In this document: in pieces, positions 20,082 through 29,257 of the stretch | How positions within the stretch are numbered: position 1 is the first letter of the stretch | Layout of the letters: every line of letters starts with the position of its first letter | From: Streptomyces nigra | Lineage (GTDB): Bacteria > Actinomycetota > Actinomycetes > Streptomycetales > Streptomycetaceae | DNA length: 64,000 nt | Direction: 5' to 3' | Assembly: GCF_003074055.1 (NCBI RefSeq) | Contig: NZ_CP029043.1 | Coordinates: 620,001-684,000 of the forward strand | Notes under the pieces: model-generated | Seen by the model: the letters and a program-made list of their open reading frames with translations, nothing else | Told to the model about the DNA's origin: nothing | Database searches by the model: none | Translations under genes and position numbers: made by a program

Positions 20082-20836
20082 GGGCGGACGACCCTCGACT
20101 GCCGGGCCAGGGCCAGCAGGCGGCCGTCGGCGGCGCGGACGACACTGTCGTCGACGGCCCAGCCACCACCCGCGTGCTCGGTGCGGATGGTCACCAGCGC
20201 CCAGCCGTCCACGGCACCCTCGTCGAGAACGTCGGTGAGATGGACGGTGAGTTCGGCGGTGGGCACCGGACGTGGGGTGTCCCAGACGGCGTACAGCGCG
20301 GGCGGCAGGACGTCGGTGAGGGTGACGACCGCCGCCGCGTCGAGCGGCCGGCCGTCCAGGACGCGGATCCACGCGGTGAGTTCCGCCCGTCCCCCACCGG
20401 CGAGCGGGCGGTCCGCCGTCGGCGGGCGTATCTCCAACTGCTGCGAGAACGGTGACAGTTCGGCCGGGAGCCGCAGCAGCGGGGAGTCCTCGGGCCCGGG
20501 CACGCGCGGCGCCGGGTGCGCGTACGGCACGTCCTGGCGCCGGGCGCCGAAGAGGGCGGACCCCAGGACGACCGGGGCGCCGTTCTGGTGGCCGGTGAAG
20601 ACACAGGTCGCCGTGCGCCGGCCCGGGGCGGCCGGGGCCGCACCGGAGAAGTGCAGCGGACTGTCGTCCACGGGGGCGAGGTAGTGGGTGGTCAGCGTGC
20701 GGACCGGGTGCGCGGCGCCGGGGAAGCGGTCGCGGACGGCGGTCAGCGCGAGGGCGGCGACATGGCCGCCGTGCGCCCCCTCCCAGGACCACCAGGCAGG
20801 GTCGACGCGGGTCTCGGTGTCGGTCGTGGTGCTCAC
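20051..20836 (-). CDS. Acyl-CoA thioesterase, double hot-dog (TesB-like)
   Basis: 261 residues. Two hot-dog halves are visible: GAHGGHVAALALTAVRDRF in the first and DAAAVVTLTDVLPPALYAVWD, with TAELTVHLTDV, in the second; this is the layout of TesB-like thioesterase family proteins. It hydrolyses acyl-CoA to free acid and CoA; the chain preference is unknown. Its 3' end overlaps the convergent GntR gene by 31 bp, so their transcripts are antisense at the ends. Confidence 0.8.
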   Translation of the reverse strand: MSTTTDTETRVDPAWWSWEGAHGGHVAALALTAVRDRFPGAAHPVRTLTTHYLAPVDDSPLHFSGAAPAAPGRRTATCVFTGHQNGAPVVLGSALFGARRQDVPYAHPAPRVPGPEDSPLLRLPAELSPFSQQLEIRPPTADRPLAGGGRAELTAWIRVLDGRPLDAAAVVTLTDVLPPALYAVWDTPRPVPTAELTVHLTDVLDEGAVDGWALVTIRTEHAGGGWAVDDSVVRAADGRLLALARQSRVVRPQPAAGTVNS

Positions 20837-20916
20837 CCGGTCACGATAGCCGCGCGAGTTTGAAAAACAAACCCTTTCTCGATATCAAGTTCGGAAATCC
20901 AACCCTGCTCCTCACG

Positions 20917-21018
20917 GGCCATTTGTGTCGACCATTTGTGCAGGCCATCTGTGCAGGCCATCTGTGCAGGCCATCTGCGCAGGCCATCTGCGCAGGCCAT
21001 CTGCGCAGGTCATTTCAG
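20917..21018. repeat. 13-bp tandem repeat, eight units
   Basis: Unit GGCCATCTGTGCA (13 bp) recurs with CCAT at 20919, 20932, 20945, 20958, 20971, 20984 and 20997 and a diverged TCAT at 21010. The inner five units are almost identical (TGTGC or TGCGC variants). The last unit contains the stop codon of the minus-strand methyltransferase, so the array forms that transcript's 3' end. Confidence 0.92.
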
Positions 21019-21753
21019 GGGCCGGCGCGCCACCACCATCCGCACCCGAGGGCTGCCGTCCCGCCGCGCGCCGAACTCGGGCAGCGGCTGCCAGGACACC
21101 TCGAACCCCGCCTCCGCGAGGCCCGCGCGCACCTCCGCCAGCCGGAAGGTGCGGTAGTACATGACGAACGGCGGCCGCCGGACGGCGTTGCGTACGCGCA
21201 TCACCGCGTCGAAGCCCAGCAGCGCCCAGTAGGCGGGCGACGTGGGGCGCGGCGGCGCCACGACCGGGAAGGCGAAGCGGCCGCCCGGCCGCAGGACCGT
21301 GTGGACCTGGGCGAAGAGTCCGGGCAGCTCACGCGGCAGGAAGTGGCCGAACGCCCCGAAACTCACCACCAGGTCGAAGGCGGACGTGAACGGCAGCGCA
21401 CGGGCGTCCGCACGCACCCAGTGCACCCGGGGCCCGTCACCCGTCCGTGAGCCCGGCACGGCCCGCCGCCGGGCGACCTCGAGCATGCCCGCGCTGAAGT
21501 CGACACCGGTGACGCTGCGCCGGCACAGCTCGCCCAGGACACCCGCCCCGGCGCCCGTACCGCAGCACAGGTCCAGTCCGTCCTCGTACGGGCCGTCGGC
21601 GGCGAGCGCGCCCCTGACGGCGGTCAGGACCGAGTCCGGCGTACGGAACGGCGTGTGGTCGAACTTGGGGGCGAGCAGGTCGTAGCCGCGCTCGACCGAC
21701 GACAGGGCCTGGACGGTGAGTTCGCGCAGGCTGGGACCCTCGGGGCTGAACAT
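21010..21753 (-). CDS. SAM-dependent class I methyltransferase
   Basis: 247 residues. The SAM motif is LDLCCGTGAGAGVLGEL (about 60-76), followed by VTGVDFSAGMLEVA (acidic ribose-binding Asp) and VRADARALPFTSAFDLVVSFGAFGHF. It is a Methyltransf_11/25-type small-molecule methyltransferase. An alternative GTG start at 21762 overlaps the padR stop by 4 nt (GTGA), so the two genes are translationally coupled whichever start is used. The substrate is unknown. Confidence 0.82.
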   Translation of the reverse strand: MFSPEGPSLRELTVQALSSVERGYDLLAPKFDHTPFRTPDSVLTAVRGALAADGPYEDGLDLCCGTGAGAGVLGELCRRSVTGVDFSAGMLEVARRRAVPGSRTGDGPRVHWVRADARALPFTSAFDLVVSFGAFGHFLPRELPGLFAQVHTVLRPGGRFAFPVVAPPRPTSPAYWALLGFDAVMRVRNAVRRPPFVMYYRTFRLAEVRAGLAEAGFEVSWQPLPEFGARRDGSPRVRMVVARRPLK

Positions 21754-21758
21754 CGCCG

Positions 21759-22316
21759 TCACCCCGCCGCGACACGTCGGCCGAGGACCGCGAGGACGCG
21801 GTCGCACCAGCGCAGGTTCTCCTCCTCGAAGGAGATACCCGCCAGCAGCGTCAGATAGGGCCCGATGCGCTCCGCGTCCCGCAGATACTCCTCCTCGGTC
21901 CGGCCGTCCAGCAGCCGTTCGCGGACGCGTTCGTAGCGGTCGAGCTTTCCGCGCGCCCAGCCCCGGCGCTCCTCGACCAGCGCGCGGGCGGTCTCCGCGT
22001 CCTCCATGGCCTGGACCTTGATGAGGAGTTCGTCCCGGATGGCGGTGGGCCTCCGGGGCGGTTCGGCGGCGAAGGCGCGCAGGTCGGCGCGACCGGCCTC
22101 GGTGAGCGTGAACATCCGTTTGTTGGGGCGGCGTTCCTGCTGCACGAACCTGGCCTCGACGAGGCCGTCCTGGGCGAGGCGTTCCAGTTCCCGGTAGAGC
22201 TGCTGCGGGGTCGCGGGCCAGAAGTTCGCGAACGAGATGTCGAAGAGCTTGGACAGCTCGTAGCCCGAGGCCTCACCCTCGAGCAGGGCGGCGAGCACGG
22301 CGTACTTGAGGGACAT
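21759..22316 (-). CDS. PadR family transcriptional regulator
   Basis: 185 residues beginning MSLKYAVLAALLEGEASGYEL, the classic PadR opening, with ATPQQLYRELERLAQDGLVE as wing and a C-terminal dimerisation domain (ETARALVEERRGWARGKLDRY). It is the first gene of a two-gene operon with the methyltransferase and is divergent from a SnoaL-like gene across 71 bp that holds inverted repeats, the likely operators for both. Confidence 0.9.
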   Translation of the reverse strand: MSLKYAVLAALLEGEASGYELSKLFDISFANFWPATPQQLYRELERLAQDGLVEARFVQQERRPNKRMFTLTEAGRADLRAFAAEPPRRPTAIRDELLIKVQAMEDAETARALVEERRGWARGKLDRYERVRERLLDGRTEEEYLRDAERIGPYLTLLAGISFEEENLRWCDRVLAVLGRRVAAG

Positions 22317-22336
22317 GTGGACACCGTAACAGCGGG

Positions 22337-22371
22337 TGACTATTGTCATCCGCACTTACTCAACTAATTGA
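22337..22371. promoter_or_regulatory. Inverted repeats in the padR/SnoaL divergent promoter
   Basis: TGAC-TATT-GTCA (22337-22348) and TCAA-CTAA-TTGA (22360-22371) lie in an AT-rich patch between the two start codons. They are well placed for PadR to repress both directions. No PadR consensus is known well enough here for certainty. Confidence 0.5.
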
Positions 22372-22387
22372 CTATGAGGTGATCCGG

Positions 22388-22786
22388 ATGCACGCTTTCC
22401 GTGCGGCGGTCGAGGCGGGTGACACCGACGCCATCGAGGCGTTGCTGGCGGAGGACGTCGTCTTCACCAGCCCGGCGGTGTTCAAGCCGTACACCGGCAA
22501 GGCGATCACGGCGGCGATCCTGCGCGGTGTCGTCCGGGTCTTCGAGGACTTCAAGTACGTCCGCGAGATCAACGACGCGGGCGGCCGCGACCACGCGCTG
22601 GTCTTCACCGCGCGGGTCGGCGACAAGCAGGTCACCGGCTGCGACTTCCTGTCGGTGAACGAGGACGGGCTGATCGACGACTTCATGGTGATGGTGCGCC
22701 CGCTGTCCGGGCTCCAGGCGCTGGCCGAGGCCATGGGTGCGCAGTTCGACCGGATCGTGGCGGACGCCGAGACGCGCTCCGCGTAG
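22388..22786 (+). CDS. SnoaL-like/NTF2-fold protein
   Basis: 132 residues; AGGTGAT precedes ATG 22388. MHAFRAAVEAGDTDAIEALLAEDVVFTSPAVF is the usual first helix and strand of the NTF2 cone fold, with VTGCDFLSVNEDGLIDDFMVMVRPL as the closing sheet. Members include polyketide cyclases and small ligand-binding proteins; nothing here specifies the role. It is controlled in all likelihood by the divergent padR gene and ends at a terminator. Confidence 0.8.
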   Translation: MHAFRAAVEAGDTDAIEALLAEDVVFTSPAVFKPYTGKAITAAILRGVVRVFEDFKYVREINDAGGRDHALVFTARVGDKQVTGCDFLSVNEDGLIDDFMVMVRPLSGLQALAEAMGAQFDRIVADAETRSA

Positions 22787-22800
22787 AGGTCTCGCACGGG

Positions 22801-22834
22801 CGGGCGGCGGGTGTGGTGGTCCTCCCGCCGCCCG
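22801..22834 (+). terminator. Stem-loop terminator of the SnoaL-like gene
   Basis: CGGGCGGCGGG / CCCGCCGCCCG is an 11-bp perfect stem with a 12-nt loop, 14 bp after the stop codon. Confidence 0.7.
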
Positions 22835-23185
22835 TCGCGCTGCTCAACTCCCGCTGTCCCGTACCCCGTTCGACAGGGCTTGAAGAGCCCCCGCCGTACG
22901 CACTGCTCGCCATGCCCTGAAGCCCCGTGGTACGGTCCAGACAGCACTTGTGTACGCCCCGTCGTGGGCGCCGGTGCCTGTCCCTCTCCCCCGTTCGCCG
23001 GTCGGCGTACCGGCGGCTTTCTCTCCCACCTCGTGTGACCAGCGATTTCGCTTCGTTCGACGAGGTGCCGTTCTCGCCGCCCGCGAAGGCACGTTCCACG
23101 CCTTCCCGTCTCTCACGCGGCCCTTCCCCTCCCTCACGCATGTCCTCTGTCTTCCGTCTGTCTTCCGTCCGAAAGGACACCCACC
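22835..23185 (+). promoter_or_regulatory. C-rich untranslated leader of the rho-like gene (candidate rut region)
   Basis: About 350 bp without a supported gene. The last part is strikingly pyrimidine-rich and poor in G: 23101-23160 contains 30 C, 18 T, 9 G and 3 A, in a genome where C and G are otherwise balanced. Unstructured C-rich, G-poor RNA is what Rho binds, and rho genes in other bacteria are autoregulated by termination in their leaders. A TCTGTCTTCCG-like direct repeat precedes the RBS AAAGGA. The composition is seen; rut function is inferred. Confidence 0.5.
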
Positions 23186-24322
<1,137 letters not shown>

Positions 24323-24350
24323 CGCGCCGGCCGTCCGACCTCGCCGCCTG

Positions 24351-24378
24351 CCACCTGCCACCTGCCACCTGCCACCTG
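24351..24378. repeat. 7-bp tandem repeat CCACCTG, four copies
   Basis: Four exact copies of CCACCTG in the 141-bp gap between the rho-like gene and the carboxypeptidase gene, with a fifth partial unit (GCCTG) before them. It may arise by slippage. Confidence 0.85.
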
Positions 24379-24463
24379 CCGGGCATCGCCCGTCCGGGTG
24401 CCGGAGCGGCCCGCGCGGCCCGGGCAGCGCCCCGCGGCCGTCTCCTGTTCCTACGTTGGCGGT

Positions 24464-25618
24464 ATGAAGATCGGATTTACCGCACGGGCTCTCGTGTCCG
24501 CCTGCGCCCTCGGCGCGGCCGGTATGCTGGCGCTGGCGCCCGCCTCCGCCTCCGCGCACCCCGGGCACGACCCCGACCCGCCACGCGGACCCCGCGCGAC
24601 CCCGCCGCCCGCGCTGCTGTACCGGTCCGGCACCCAGGTGAGGCCCCACGCGGACGCCCCCGCGCTGCCCCGCCTCTCCGCGCGGTCCTGGCTGGTGGCC
24701 GACGCCGACTCCGGCGAGGTGCTCGCCGCCCACGAGGCGCACCGCCCGCTGCCGCCCGCCAGCACGCTCAAGACCCTGTTCGCCCTCACGGTCCTGCCCA
24801 CGCTCCCCGCCGGAGTCCCGCACACCGTGCGCCCCGAGGAGCTGGCGGGCATCGGTCCCGGCTCCAGCCTGGTCGGCGTCGCGGAGGGCCGCACCTACCG
24901 GGTCGCCGACCTGTGGCGCGGGGTGTTCCTCAGCTCGGGCAACGACGCCGTCCGGGTCCTGGCCGCGCTCAACGGCGGCTGGCGGGCCACGGCGGCACGG
25001 ATGCAGGAGAAGGCGCGCGCCCTGGGCGCCCTCGACACCCGGGTGCTGTCACCGGACGGCTACGACACCCCGGGGCAGGTGTCCTCGGCGTACGACCTGG
25101 CGGTGTTCGGGCGGGCGGGGCTGCGCAACGCCGACTTCGCGCGGTACTGCGGCACGGCGGAGGCCCTCTTCCCCGGAGCGGGCGGCCGGGCGTACGGGAT
25201 CCGCAACACCAACCGGCTGCTGACCGGCGCGGACGGCGTGGCCCGCTACCCCGGGGCGATCGGCGTCAAGAACGGCTACACCACCGAGGCGGGCAACACC
25301 CTGGTCGCCGCCGCCCGCCGCGGCGGGCGCACCCTCGTGGTCACCGTGCTCAACCCGCGGGCGGGCGGCGGGCACGCCGTCTACGAGGAGGCGTCCGCGC
25401 TGCTCGACTGGGGGTTCGGTGCTGCCGGACGCGTGGAGCCGGTCGGCTCGCTCGACGGGCGGCGGGCCAGACCCGGGCCGGGCCCCAGCGCCGTACCGGT
25501 GGTGGCCGCCGCGCCGCCCGAGCGGCGGGTGGGCTGGGCGGAGGCGTGCGCGATCGCCGGAGCGGCCGGCATGGGAGCGGGGGCCGTGTCGCTGGTGACG
25601 CGGGGCCGGACCGAGTGA
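24464..25618 (+). CDS. D-alanyl-D-alanine carboxypeptidase-like serine peptidase (S11)
   Basis: 384 residues. Signal peptide (ALVSACALGAAGMLALAPASASA), then the peptidase S11 domain: S-T-L-K at about 100 (nucleophile Ser), S-G-N at about 157 in FLSSGNDAV, and K-N-G at about 268 in GVKNGYTTEAGNT where most family members have K-T-G. A Pro/Arg-rich tail leads to a C-terminal hydrophobic segment (EACAIAGAAGMGAGAVSLV) that may anchor it to the membrane. It trims the terminal D-Ala of peptidoglycan stem peptides. The Thr-to-Asn change occurs in some actinobacterial homologues and is probably compatible with activity. Confidence 0.88.
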   Translation: MKIGFTARALVSACALGAAGMLALAPASASAHPGHDPDPPRGPRATPPPALLYRSGTQVRPHADAPALPRLSARSWLVADADSGEVLAAHEAHRPLPPASTLKTLFALTVLPTLPAGVPHTVRPEELAGIGPGSSLVGVAEGRTYRVADLWRGVFLSSGNDAVRVLAALNGGWRATAARMQEKARALGALDTRVLSPDGYDTPGQVSSAYDLAVFGRAGLRNADFARYCGTAEALFPGAGGRAYGIRNTNRLLTGADGVARYPGAIGVKNGYTTEAGNTLVAAARRGGRTLVVTVLNPRAGGGHAVYEEASALLDWGFGAAGRVEPVGSLDGRRARPGPGPSAVPVVAAAPPERRVGWAEACAIAGAAGMGAGAVSLVTRGRTE

Positions 25619-25645
25619 CCGGAGGCGGGCGCCGGAGCACCGGTG

Positions 25646-26581
25646 TCAGAACACCGAGACGCCCGTGAGCGTGGTGAAACGGTCGAGGGCCGCCACACCG
25701 GCCACCGAGTTGCCGCGCTCGTCCAGGCCGGGGCTCCATACGCACAGCGTGCAGCGACCGGGGACGACGGCGATGATGCCGCCGCCCACCCCGCTCTTGC
25801 CGGGCAGGCCCACCCGGTAGGCGAAGTCGCCGGCGGCGTCGTACGTGCCGCAGGTCAGCATGATCGCGTTGATCTGCTTGGCCTGGCTGAGGCTGAGCAG
25901 CCGGGTGCCGTCGGCCCGGACGCCGTGCCGCGCCAGAAACATGGTCGCCAGGGCGAGGTCCGCACAGGACGCCATGATGGAGCACTGCCGGAAGTAGTCG
26001 TCCAGCAGGACGGGCACGGGGTTGTCGATGTTGCCGTAGGACGCCATCAGGTGGGCGAGGGCGGCGTTGCGGTCCCCGTGCGCCGTCTCGGAGGCGGCCA
26101 CCTCGAGGTCGAAGTCCAGGCCGTCGTTGCCGCTCTCGGCGCGCAGGAAGGTCAGCAGTTCGCTCGCCGCGTCGCCGGTGCGGGTGTGGAGGCGGTCGGT
26201 GACGACGAGGGCGCCGGCGTTGATGAACGGGTTGCGCGGGATGCCGTTCTCGTACTCCAGCTGCACCAGCGAGTTGAACGGGTTGCCGGACGGTTCGCGG
26301 CCCACGTGCTCCCACAGCTCGTCGCCCTCGCGGGCGAGGTCGAGGGCGAGGGTGAACACCTTGGTGATGGACTGCGCGGAGAACGGCTCGCGCCAGTCCC
26401 CCACGCCGTACACGGTGCCGTCGAGCTCGGCGACCGCCATGCCGAAGCTGCGGGGATCGCGGGCCGCGAGCGCCGGGATGTAGTCGGCGGGCCGGCCCCG
26501 GCCGGGGGTCCGCTCGATCTCCTCGGCGATGCGCTCCAGGATCGACTGGAAGGTCAGGGGCGTCGACGCTGCCATGATCAC
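25646..26581 (-). CDS. glsA: Glutaminase A
   Basis: 311 residues, the normal size for the beta-lactamase-fold glutaminase family. Catalytic S-x-x-K is FSAQSITK (about 69-75), followed by NPFNSLVQLEYENGIPRNPFINAGAL, ASYGNIDNPV and PGKSGVGGGIIAV, all family signatures. It hydrolyses L-glutamine to glutamate and ammonia in the cytoplasm. The GTG start at 26581 has GGAAGGG at good spacing; ATG 26575 is the alternative. It stands next to an asparaginase gene on the same strand, 57 bp downstream of it. Confidence 0.95.
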   Translation of the reverse strand: MIMAASTPLTFQSILERIAEEIERTPGRGRPADYIPALAARDPRSFGMAVAELDGTVYGVGDWREPFSAQSITKVFTLALDLAREGDELWEHVGREPSGNPFNSLVQLEYENGIPRNPFINAGALVVTDRLHTRTGDAASELLTFLRAESGNDGLDFDLEVAASETAHGDRNAALAHLMASYGNIDNPVPVLLDDYFRQCSIMASCADLALATMFLARHGVRADGTRLLSLSQAKQINAIMLTCGTYDAAGDFAYRVGLPGKSGVGGGIIAVVPGRCTLCVWSPGLDERGNSVAGVAALDRFTTLTGVSVF

Positions 26582-26638
26582 ATCATGCCCTTCCGGGGGT
26601 CCCTTCGCGTGCCCGGCGGTTCAAGCCCTGCAGACCGT

Positions 26639-27658
26639 TCAGGCCGAGAGGGCCGAGACCGGGGCCGGCTCCAGCGCGGGCACGGGCTGCACCCGGCCCA
26701 CCTCATGGCCGCCGCCCAGCAGGGCCTCGCCCCGGAACTCGGTGAGCGACACGGGGTCGACACCGGCCCACGCGAGCGCCGCCGCGGCGACCGGGACGCG
26801 CGCCCGGTTCGCCCCGTCGGCGATCTTGACGGCGACGGCCCGTCCGTCCGGGAGGGCCGCGACCTGTACGCCCTCGAAGCCGTCCTTGGCGAGCAGGCCC
26901 GGCACGGCCCGCATCAGCGCCGCGACGTCCCGGCCCGAGCCGGAGGCCATCTCGGCGTGGGTGCGCATGGCGTCCGCGACGCGCGCCTCGGGGGTACCGG
27001 GCGCGGCCGTGGTGATCCGGGCGGCGGCGCGCGCCAGCCCGTGCAGGGAGATGGAGAACAGCGGTGCCCCGCACCCGTCGACGCTGACCCGGGCTGTGCG
27101 CTGCCCGGTGAGGTCCTCGACGATCTCGGCGATCGCCTGCTGGAGGGGGTGGGCGGGGTCGAGGTAGTCGTCCAGGGACCAGCCGTTGAGCCGGCAGGTG
27201 TAGAGCATGGCGGCGTGCTTGCCGGAGCAGTTCTGGGCGAGCCGGGACGGCGGACGGCCCTCGCGCACCCAGGTGTCCCGTACGACCGGGTCGTACGGCA
27301 GGTCCGGGACGTTGCGCAGGTCGTCCTCGGTGAGTCCGGCGAGTTCGAGTATGCGCCGGGTGCCGGCGAGGTGGCGTTCCTCGCCGGAGTGGCTGGCCGC
27401 GGCGAGCGAGAGCAGCGCGCCGTCGAGCGGGAGCCCGGCGCGCACCATGGCGACGGCCTGGACGGGCTTGATCGCCGAGCGCGGGTAGAAGGCGGCCTCG
27501 ATGTCGCCGAGCTGGAGCTGTACGGCGCCGTCGGGGCCGAGGACGACGACGGAGCCGTGGTGGGTGCCCTCGATGACGCCGCTGCGGACGAGGTGGGCGA
27601 CGGGCGCGTGCAGGGGTGCGCGGACGAGGGGTGCGTCCGCCATGGTGCTGGAGTACAT
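26639..27658 (-). CDS. L-asparaginase (AnsA/COG4448 type)
   Basis: 339 residues. RSGVIEGTHHGSVVVLGPDGAV near the N-terminus, FYPRSAIKPVQAVAMV, NCSGKHAAML and VDGCGAPLFSISLHGLA are signatures of the Rhizobium-type asparaginase family, distinct from E. coli AnsA/B. It hydrolyses asparagine to aspartate and ammonia. A GTG at 27712, overlapping the upstream fadR-type stop by 4 nt, is an alternative start that adds 18 low-complexity residues. It is downstream of and likely co-transcribed with the FadR-type regulator. Confidence 0.88.
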   Translation of the reverse strand: MYSSTMADAPLVRAPLHAPVAHLVRSGVIEGTHHGSVVVLGPDGAVQLQLGDIEAAFYPRSAIKPVQAVAMVRAGLPLDGALLSLAAASHSGEERHLAGTRRILELAGLTEDDLRNVPDLPYDPVVRDTWVREGRPPSRLAQNCSGKHAAMLYTCRLNGWSLDDYLDPAHPLQQAIAEIVEDLTGQRTARVSVDGCGAPLFSISLHGLARAAARITTAAPGTPEARVADAMRTHAEMASGSGRDVAALMRAVPGLLAKDGFEGVQVAALPDGRAVAVKIADGANRARVPVAAAALAWAGVDPVSLTEFRGEALLGGGHEVGRVQPVPALEPAPVSALSA

Positions 27659-27708
27659 CACTGCCTGGGGGTCGTAGGTCGGTGCGGGGTGGCCGGCCGG
27701 CGCGGGGG

Positions 27709-28464
27709 TCACGCGCGGGGCCTGGGGTGCGGGGTGCGGTGCCCGGCGGCCGGGGTGGGGCCGTCCTGGCGTCCGCGGCGCACGATGTCGGTGAGGGTGG
27801 TCCCGACACGGTCGAGGTGGTGGGTCATGGCGGCGGTGGCGTCGCCCTCGCTGCCGTCGGTCAGGGCGCGCAGGATCGCGCGGTGTTCGCGGTCGGACTG
27901 CTCGCGGCGGCCGCCCAGCTCGTTGAGGAAGGCGGACTGGCGGGCCAGCGCGTCGCGGATCTCCTCGATGACCCGGCGGAACACCGGGTTCTGCGCGGCC
28001 TCGGCGACGCCCAGGTGGAAGAGGGTGTCCATCGCGACCCACGCGGTGGTGTCCGTCTCGCGCTCCATGCGGTCCAGCAGATGGGCGAGATGGTCGAGGT
28101 TCTCGGGGGTGCGGCGGCGGGCCGCGTACCCGGCGACCGGGATCTCGACGTGCCGGCGCACCTCCATGAGGTCGCGGGCGGTGTAGTCGCCGAAGGTCGG
28201 GTCCTCGACGCTGCGGGCGACGACGAAGGTGCCCTTGCCGGTCTTGGAGACGGTCAGCCCCATGGTCTGCAGCGCCCGCAGGGCCTCCCGCAGCACGGGC
28301 CGGCTGATCTCCAGGGTGCGGCACAGCTCTGCCTCGGACGGCAGCTTGTCGCCCACGGCGTAGTCGCCGCGCTCGATGGCGTCGCGCAGGTGCGCGAGCA
28401 CCGCCTCCATGGCGCTGACGCGGCGCGGCGGCTGTCCGGCTGTCCGGCTGTCTGACAGGTTCAC
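27709..28464 (-). CDS. GntR/FadR-subfamily transcriptional regulator
   Basis: 251 residues from a GTG start. Winged helix (AVLAHLRDAIERGDYAVGDKLPSEAEL, then SRPVLREALRALQTMGL) at about 18-75 and an all-helical FCD ligand domain (about 95-230) with metal-binding positions in MDTLFHLGVAEAAQNPVF and DREHRAILRAL. Upstream, TTGACA (28501-28496 on this strand) fits a -35 box, and CTGTCTGACAG (28448-28458) is an inverted repeat over the start. It is coupled to the asparaginase gene and probably controls asparagine use. Confidence 0.88.
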   Translation of the reverse strand: MNLSDSRTAGQPPRRVSAMEAVLAHLRDAIERGDYAVGDKLPSEAELCRTLEISRPVLREALRALQTMGLTVSKTGKGTFVVARSVEDPTFGDYTARDLMEVRRHVEIPVAGYAARRRTPENLDHLAHLLDRMERETDTTAWVAMDTLFHLGVAEAAQNPVFRRVIEEIRDALARQSAFLNELGGRREQSDREHRAILRALTDGSEGDATAAMTHHLDRVGTTLTDIVRRGRQDGPTPAAGHRTPHPRPRA

Positions 28465-28520
28465 GGAATCGATGGTCCGTTCGGGTGACCGTTCCTGTCA
28501 AGCGGCGGCCCGACGAGCCT

Positions 28521-28895
28521 TCACGACCACACCGCCTCGGCGATCGTCACGCCCAGGAAGACGGCACCAAGTCCCACGAGCACGCTCCCCACCACGTTGG
28601 CGACGGCGTACCGGCCCGCCCCGGTCTCCGTGAGCCGCAGGGTCTCGTACGAGAAGGTCGAGTAAGTGGTGAGCGCGCCGCACAGGCCGGTGCCGATGAG
28701 CAGCCGGACGTGGGAGTCCGCTGCGCCCGCGGCGACGGCCCCGGTGAGCAGGCCGAGGACGAGGCAGCCGGCGATGTTGACGGTGAAGGTGCCCCACGGG
28801 AACACCGAGGCGTGGCGGGCCTGCACCGCGCGGTCGGTGAGATAGCGCAGGGGCGCCCCGACGGCGGCGCCCGCGATCACCAGGAACCAGTTCAC
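28521..28895 (-). CDS. crcB: Fluoride ion channel CrcB/Fluc subunit
   Basis: 124 residues from GTG 28895, overlapping the DUF190 stop by 4 nt (GTGA). Four transmembrane helices with the Fluc signatures [29 protein letters not shown] and [17 protein letters not shown]. Fluc proteins export fluoride as antiparallel dimers; with the second crcB here the pair may form a heterodimer. It is last of three genes in a fluoride-resistance operon. Confidence 0.93.
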   Translation of the reverse strand: MNWFLVIAGAAVGAPLRYLTDRAVQARHASVFPWGTFTVNIAGCLVLGLLTGAVAAGAADSHVRLLIGTGLCGALTTYSTFSYETLRLTETGAGRYAVANVVGSVLVGLGAVFLGVTIAEAVWS

Positions 28896-29257
28896 GCCGG
28901 CGCCTCCCCGGGTCCGTGCCCAGCGCGGTCGCCGTACCGGACGACCTCGCACGCGTCGAGGGTGACCAGCCCCTCCGTGACGAGTTCGTCGAGTTGCGGC
29001 AGGAAGCCCCGGACGCGTTCCTCGGTGTCGACGATCACGACGGCCACCGGCATGCACTCGCTGAGCGACAGCAGCCGTGAGGTGTGGACCAGCGAGGAGG
29101 CGCCGAAGCCCTCGATGCCCCGGAAGACGCTGGCGCCGGCGAGACCGGCCCGGTGGGCCCGGTGCACGATCTCCGAGTACAGCGGGCGGTGGTGCCAGGT
29201 GTCGTGCTCGCCGACGAGCACGGTCAGGCGCAGGGCGCGGCCGGTCGTACCGTTCAT
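28892..29257 (-). CDS. DUF190 family protein
   Basis: 121 residues, start ATG 29257 overlapping the upstream crcB stop (ATGA). [43 protein letters not shown] is the DUF190 core, a PII-like ferredoxin fold, spread over about 10-52. DUF190 genes are commonly found between paired crcB genes in actinobacteria; the position suggests a regulatory or sensory role in fluoride export, but it is unproven. Confidence 0.9.
   Translation of the reverse strand: MNGTTGRALRLTVLVGEHDTWHHRPLYSEIVHRAHRAGLAGASVFRGIEGFGASSLVHTSRLLSLSECMPVAVVIVDTEERVRGFLPQLDELVTEGLVTLDACEVVRYGDRAGHGPGEAPA

Noticed and set aside
20917..21018. CRISPR array
   Set aside because: The units are 13 bp with no spacers between them, and no cas gene is present.
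20925..21164. Short peptides with CRPSVQAICAGHL repeats as a CDS
   Set aside because: The 13-aa period simply reflects the 13-bp DNA repeat read in any of the three frames.
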